Source of the DNA: Deltaproteobacteria bacterium
Lineage (GTDB): Bacteria; Bdellovibrionota_C; UBA2361; JAGFJO01
NCBI GenBank assembly: GCA_024102635.1
Contig: JAGFJO010000082.1
Location: 18,869 to 82,868 of the forward strand
Length of the DNA: 64,000 nucleotides
Reading direction: 5' to 3'
Shown: positions 61,227 to 64,000 of the stretch, one piece after another
How positions within the stretch are numbered: position 1 is the stretch's first letter
Layout of the letters: each line of letters starts with the position of its first letter
The notes under the pieces: generated by a model
What the model was told of the DNA's origin: nothing
The model's database searches: none
What the model saw: the letters and a program-made list of their open reading frames with translations, nothing else
Position numbers and translations under genes: made by a program

Positions 61227-61990
61227 CTGTCAGGATACGATCCCAAACATCTAATTTCCAACTCCTTTTCTTTTAGGATATATTCCGGTTCCCGAAACTC
61301 AAGTCTGAATTGTCCAGGCCCAGTTCCAACAAATATCGGAATAGTGAATCCATCATGATAGCAAATCTGCGCCTGCTTGGTCCATTTCTCCATGTGTTTA
61401 GTTCGGTAGGCGAACCAAAAAACATCGTGATATCTTAATGAAAATCCATGAAGTCCAAGGAAGTCATTCGGAATACTCTCCATCTCATCCACATGTAAAT
61501 TGAAATTAAAATTAACGCTTAAACCGTGCCTTGGCAGGGCAAAAAAAACCAGAATGAAGGGCTTTAAATCGTCTTTTGATTCCAAAGCATAGTCGCTATC
61601 GCGATTAAATGCGGGCGAATTTTCAGGTTTAAAATGAGGCTGCTTCATGAAAATCGAATACAAGTGCCTTGCCCCAATTTGATTTTTCTCTTTGTTAAGT
61701 AAGTGATTTCCTCCGATAACTAGTTGATGACCTTTTGGATCATTATGAGGTCGTATCGCTGTCATACCTGAGCCATGCAAGCTAATTTTACCATCTCCCA
61801 ACGACTCTGTACTTAAAATTTCGGCACTATCACCCGTCCGGCGCATACTGATCCATCGGGCATCGTGGTAGTCCGGGGAAAAACTATAAATGCTTCCGTC
61901 ATTGTGCTGGTCGAAACTAAAAAGCTGAAAGACATCGTCTTTTGTTTTGATAAATATTCGACGTTTGGATGGATCTGATTTCTTACTCAT
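61220..61990 (-). CDS. Integron cassette protein, unknown function
   Basis: 256 aa, between attC sites 2 and 3; the stop codon is inside attC site 2. The protein is beta-rich (RRIFIKTKDDVFQLFSFDQH, SIYSFSPDYHDARWISMRRT, PFILVFFALPRHGLSVNFNF, PGQFRLEFREPEYILKEKEL) and shares the H-G-S-G-M segment (ISLHGSGMTAIRPHND) with the HGTGM segment of the previous cassette gene. No known family is recognised. Lower GC than the chromosomal genes to the left is evident (AT-rich codons), in keeping with cassette origin. Confidence 0.75.
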   Translation of the reverse strand: MSKKSDPSKRRIFIKTKDDVFQLFSFDQHNDGSIYSFSPDYHDARWISMRRTGDSAEILSTESLGDGKISLHGSGMTAIRPHNDPKGHQLVIGGNHLLNKEKNQIGARHLYSIFMKQPHFKPENSPAFNRDSDYALESKDDLKPFILVFFALPRHGLSVNFNFNLHVDEMESIPNDFLGLHGFSLRYHDVFWFAYRTKHMEKWTKQAQICYHDGFTIPIFVGTGPGQFRLEFREPEYILKEKELEIRCLGSYPDSV

Positions 61991-62003
61991 CGGAAAAACT
62001 ACA

Positions 62004-62066
62004 GCGTATAACGGTTGGGTTGAATTGGGCCGCTGTGCGGCCTCAATTCCAACCGTTTGTTATACG
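62004..62066 (-). other. attC site 3 of the integron array
   Basis: On the minus strand CGTATAACAAACGGTTGGAA, a dyad (TTGAGGCCGCAC paired with GCGGCCCAATT), then CAACCGTTATACGC. Its outer part is nearly the same as in attC site 1. It directly follows the stop of the cassette gene at 62077. Confidence 0.88.
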
Positions 62067-62076
62067 GCCAATTGTA

Positions 62077-62478
62077 CTATCCGCCGCCAGCCAAAGCCAC
62101 CACAGCTATTGCACCCAACATGCCACCCAGTAATAAAGCCTGACTCAAAGTTCTAACGTCGCTTCCACCAGCGGCCCACCAAGTAAGTCCTGCTAAGATA
62201 CCCGCAACCATACCCATACAGATCATAATAAGAATGACAATCAGTTCAGATGACGATTTGGTTGGGTCAACTAATCGCGGGAACTTTCTGTTAAGAATTG
62301 GCATGCCTCGCCGAACGATGAAAAGAAAGACCGAGAAATAAACTATTAGCGCAGGGAGAGTACAATCAACTGGGAACAGGATAGGGTTCAAGTACTGCAA
62401 CCCAAATGTGCTTAGTGCTGCAAGCCCTAACAATAGGACGTACCCCCAGGCTGGCAGCTTTTTTTGCATATGCCTCAT
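62077..62478 (-). CDS. Integron cassette membrane protein
   Basis: 133 aa. Four membrane helices: AWGYVLLLGLAALSTFGLQY, LPALIVYFSVFLFIVRRGMP, IVILIMICMGMVAGILAGLT and LLLGGMLGAIAVVALAGGG. A polar loop (NRKFPRLVDPTKSSSE) separates the halves. There is a second in-frame ATG three codons in (MQKKLPAW). The gene is bounded by attC sites 3 and 4. No family recognised; small integral membrane proteins are common cassette contents. Confidence 0.7.
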   Translation of the reverse strand: MRHMQKKLPAWGYVLLLGLAALSTFGLQYLNPILFPVDCTLPALIVYFSVFLFIVRRGMPILNRKFPRLVDPTKSSSELIVILIMICMGMVAGILAGLTWWAAGGSDVRTLSQALLLGGMLGAIAVVALAGGG

Positions 62479-62500
62479 TCAATCTTTCTCAATGGTCGGT

Positions 62501-62567
62501 GCCGTATAACGTTTAGGTGGACTTCGAAAAACCGCCAGGTTTTTCTGAAGTCGCACCGTTTGTTATG
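62501..62567 (-). other. attC site 4 of the integron array
   Basis: On the minus strand ACATAACAAACGGTGCGACT, a strong dyad (TTCAGAAAAACC paired with GGTTTTTCGAAG), then CACCTAAACGTTATACGGC. It closes the two-gene cassette to its right. Confidence 0.88.
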
Positions 62568-62571
62568 TTTT

Positions 62572-62949
62572 CTACTTCAAAGCATGCCCAGTTTCGAGGC
62601 ACGCTTCAACTCCTCCATCTTTCGGATCAAGAGAACAGGACTTTTTATATAGGCGATCAGCTGCGACATCGTCTCCCTCCTTTCTTAAGATAGAGCCCAG
62701 ACTATAGCAACCGTATGCATCGTTCCCGTCACAAGCCTTCTGAAAAAGCCAGCGAGCGTTGCTGATATCGCCCTCATCTTGAAGAAACGATGCCAACATT
62801 GAGCACCGACGCACATCCCCCTTTCTACATTCCTCCGCAATAGGAGCATGCTTGCCATTAATTCCGGGGAATGAGTCGCGTGAAAAAATTAGATAAGCCA
62901 ACCCAGCTATTACTAGAAGAGGCACGGATATAATTAGTTTCTGTTTCAT
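62572..62949 (-). CDS. Integron cassette protein with Sel1-like repeats
   Basis: 125 aa. An N-terminal membrane anchor or signal (KQKLIISVPLLVIAGLAYLI) is followed by Sel1/TPR-like units: AEECRKGDVRRCSMLASFLQ, NARWLFQKACDGNDAYGCYS, LYKKSCSLDPKDGGVEACLE. The repeated C-x-x-G/D and A-C patterns are typical of cysteine-containing Sel1 repeats. The start overlaps the stop of the gene at 62946 by four bases, so this is the second gene of a two-gene cassette. Confidence 0.75.
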   Translation of the reverse strand: MKQKLIISVPLLVIAGLAYLIFSRDSFPGINGKHAPIAEECRKGDVRRCSMLASFLQDEGDISNARWLFQKACDGNDAYGCYSLGSILRKEGDDVAADRLYKKSCSLDPKDGGVEACLETGHALK

Positions 62950-63245
62950 AACGGATCACTCATGTTCGATTTACCTGCGCCTCCACATTCTGAACACTTC
63001 AAATAGGCACCCATCGCATAGCGATACAGCCTCGCTAGAATGAACCAAAGCACAACCGTGATGGCTAAATGAATAATTTTTTCATGACGGAAGATGACTT
63101 TCGCGATTAAGTATGCGAGTACAAGAGACAGTAGCTTCTCAAAGAAGAAATCCATTGCCCCCAAAAACAAAACATTTGCATCTCCCTTGAAGGTCCAGCC
63201 TCTACCGCGACAATTCCGGCAACAGGTGCTGACAGCTTCCGTCAT
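62946..63245 (-). CDS. Integron cassette protein with split DnaJ-like zinc motif and membrane helices
   Basis: 99 aa. It begins with CCRNCRGRGWTFKG and ends with LKCSECGGAGKSN, two C-x-x-C-x-G-x-G motifs like those of DnaJ zinc centres, separated by two or three membrane helices (FEKLLSLVLAYLIAKVIF, IHLAITVVLWFILARLYRYA). The two half-sites would come together on the same side of the membrane. It is first in a two-gene cassette, overlapping the Sel1-like gene by ATGA. No known family recognised. Confidence 0.7.
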   Translation of the reverse strand: MTEAVSTCCRNCRGRGWTFKGDANVLFLGAMDFFFEKLLSLVLAYLIAKVIFRHEKIIHLAITVVLWFILARLYRYAMGAYLKCSECGGAGKSNMSDPL

Positions 63246-63278
63246 AAAATCAATACAAAGTGTTTAAAGCCAGAGAAA

Positions 63279-63343
63279 ACATAACGGTCAGAATCTCGCC
63301 GAAAAACCCTCTGGGTTTTTCTGGCGAGGATTCGTTTGTTATC
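63279..63343 (-). other. attC site 5 of the integron array
   Basis: On the minus strand GGATAACAAACGAATCCTCG, dyad (CCAGAAAAACCC paired with GGGTTTTTCGGCG), then GATTCTGACCGTTATGTT. It follows the stop of the gene at 63357 and marks the start of the two-gene cassette. Confidence 0.88.
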
Positions 63344-63356
63344 CCTCATTTTAAAA

Positions 63357-63857
63357 TTATATAAACTTTCTCGCTAATTTACTTTTTACCCCTCTCTTAA
63401 ATCGGGAAAACGCCTCCTCCAGCTCTTCAAGCTCCTTCGCTGGTCCGGATTTCCGTACCTCCGAAATGTACTCTTCGAATGACCAATTTGTTTCAGCTAA
63501 AAGACTTGAAATCTGTTGATCTGCACCTTTTGCGGACGGCATCTGAGACCAAGCCCAAAAAGATTTTTCCCTGGAGCAAATCACCGATCGCCATAACTTT
63601 CGTAACAATTCACGATCTCCAATCCCAATTAGCTCATTGGAAAGGGCACTGATATAGGAGCTACCACCACCCGAATCGAAGTTTTCGATCAACCAGCCAA
63701 CTAGCTCGTCGTATTTACGAGCTTTCATCCAGCGATCGAAGACAACTCGTGAAGCTTCGTCGATTTGTTGCCGTAGTACTGAATGATCGCAGCCAGGACT
63801 AAATTCTCTTCGGCTTAGTTCCTCTTCCAGCTCACGCTTAAAATTGGCATAACTCAT
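63357..63857 (-). CDS. Integron cassette protein, unknown
   Basis: 166 aa, mostly helical and charged, no signal peptide: YANFKRELEEELSRREFSPG, RVVFDRWMKARKYDELVGWL, RKLWRSVICSREKSFWAWSQ, ELEELEEAFSRFKRGVKSKL. It is bounded by attC sites 5 and 6. I recognise no family; it looks like a small cytoplasmic protein, possibly an adaptor or immunity-type protein. Confidence 0.7.
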   Translation of the reverse strand: MSYANFKRELEEELSRREFSPGCDHSVLRQQIDEASRVVFDRWMKARKYDELVGWLIENFDSGGGSSYISALSNELIGIGDRELLRKLWRSVICSREKSFWAWSQMPSAKGADQQISSLLAETNWSFEEYISEVRKSGPAKELEELEEAFSRFKRGVKSKLARKFI

Positions 63858-63872
63858 TTCTTATCGCTTTGA

Positions 63873-63970
63873 GGGATAACGTTTAAATTCTGCCGGAATG
63901 GGCGCTCGAAATTAATCGCACTATTTCAAGTTTCGCAGCGCCCATTCTCGGCAGGAATTTTTTGTTATGC
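63873..63970 (-). other. attC site 6 of the integron array
   Basis: On the minus strand GCATAACAAAAAATTCCTGC, a long dyad (GAGAATGGGCGCTGCG paired with CGAGCGCCCATTCC), then GAATTTAAACGTTATCC. It is the rightmost attC in the window. Confidence 0.85.
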
Positions 63971-64000
63971 TCCCTTACTTTCGTTTGGGTTTGGCATGAG
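63966..64000 (-). CDS. 3' end of a further integron cassette gene (partial)
   Basis: The minus strand ahead of attC site 6 reads CCAAACCCAAACGAAAGTAA; one frame ends at this TAA, another continues to the TAA inside attC site 6. Which frame is coding cannot be decided from about 30 bases, so only the presence of another cassette to the right is supported. Confidence 0.3.

Noticed and set aside
1..64000. CRISPR array, tRNA or rRNA genes
   Set aside because: I looked for regularly spaced short direct repeats and for tRNA-like cloverleaf ends or rRNA core motifs and saw none. The only dispersed repeats are the family of about 322-326 bp and the attC sites.

Overview
The window looks like chromosomal DNA of a Gram-negative, flagellated bacterium with a large secretome. 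Lipoprotein signal peptides with lipoboxes, a BamE/OmlA-like lipoprotein, an M16 peptidase, FtsH, Hsp33 and a flagellin support this. An uncultured deltaproteobacterial or Bdellovibrionota-like lineage is my best guess, but no rRNA or ribosomal gene is present to fix the taxon. Genes are densely packed, on both strands, with short operons. I see no tRNA, rRNA, CRISPR array or intact transposase.

Layout. 0-12.5 kb: a partial DUF707 gene, a YeaQ-type membrane protein, an amino-acid permease, a secreted protein, a 747-aa HTH protein, and convergent polytopic GT-C and GT87-like genes. 12.5-34 kb: Hsp33, ftsH, a degenerate receiver protein and many exported proteins. The latter include a frame-broken PD40 propeller, a vanadium haloperoxidase with a clear promoter and palindrome, three lipoprotein genes of which one is broken by an in-frame UGA, and a 1190-aa multidomain hydrolase. 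Several exported proteins carry Lys/Arg-rich helical modules or Ca-binding FG-GAP repeats. 34-44.9 kb: PhnA-like protein, methyltransferase, glycosyltransferase-TPR protein, a flagellin with a seven-repeat FG-GAP insert, an M16 peptidase and a 955-aa flavoprotein.

44.9-49.6 kb: two HTH plus nucleotidyltransferase pairs arranged head to head (toxin-antitoxin-like), then a second, fuller copy of the Ig-like/PhnA segment that also occurs at 34.8-35.5 kb.

49.7-60.3 kb: accessory DNA holding four full copies (about 322-326 bp) and at least five fragments of one interspersed repeat. All copies lie in the same orientation, usually at the 3' ends of genes. Conserved hairpins with G-U-compatible changes suggest that the repeat encodes a structured RNA read from the plus strand. 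One copy truncates an integron cassette gene.

60.3-64 kb: the distal part of an integron cassette array. Six attC-like sites separate minus-strand cassette genes of unknown function. The polarity predicts the integrase and attI beyond the right edge of the window. The most interesting material is the repeat-RNA family next to the integron, the divergent HTH-nucleotidyltransferase modules, and the flagellin that appears to display a seven-bladed beta-propeller.
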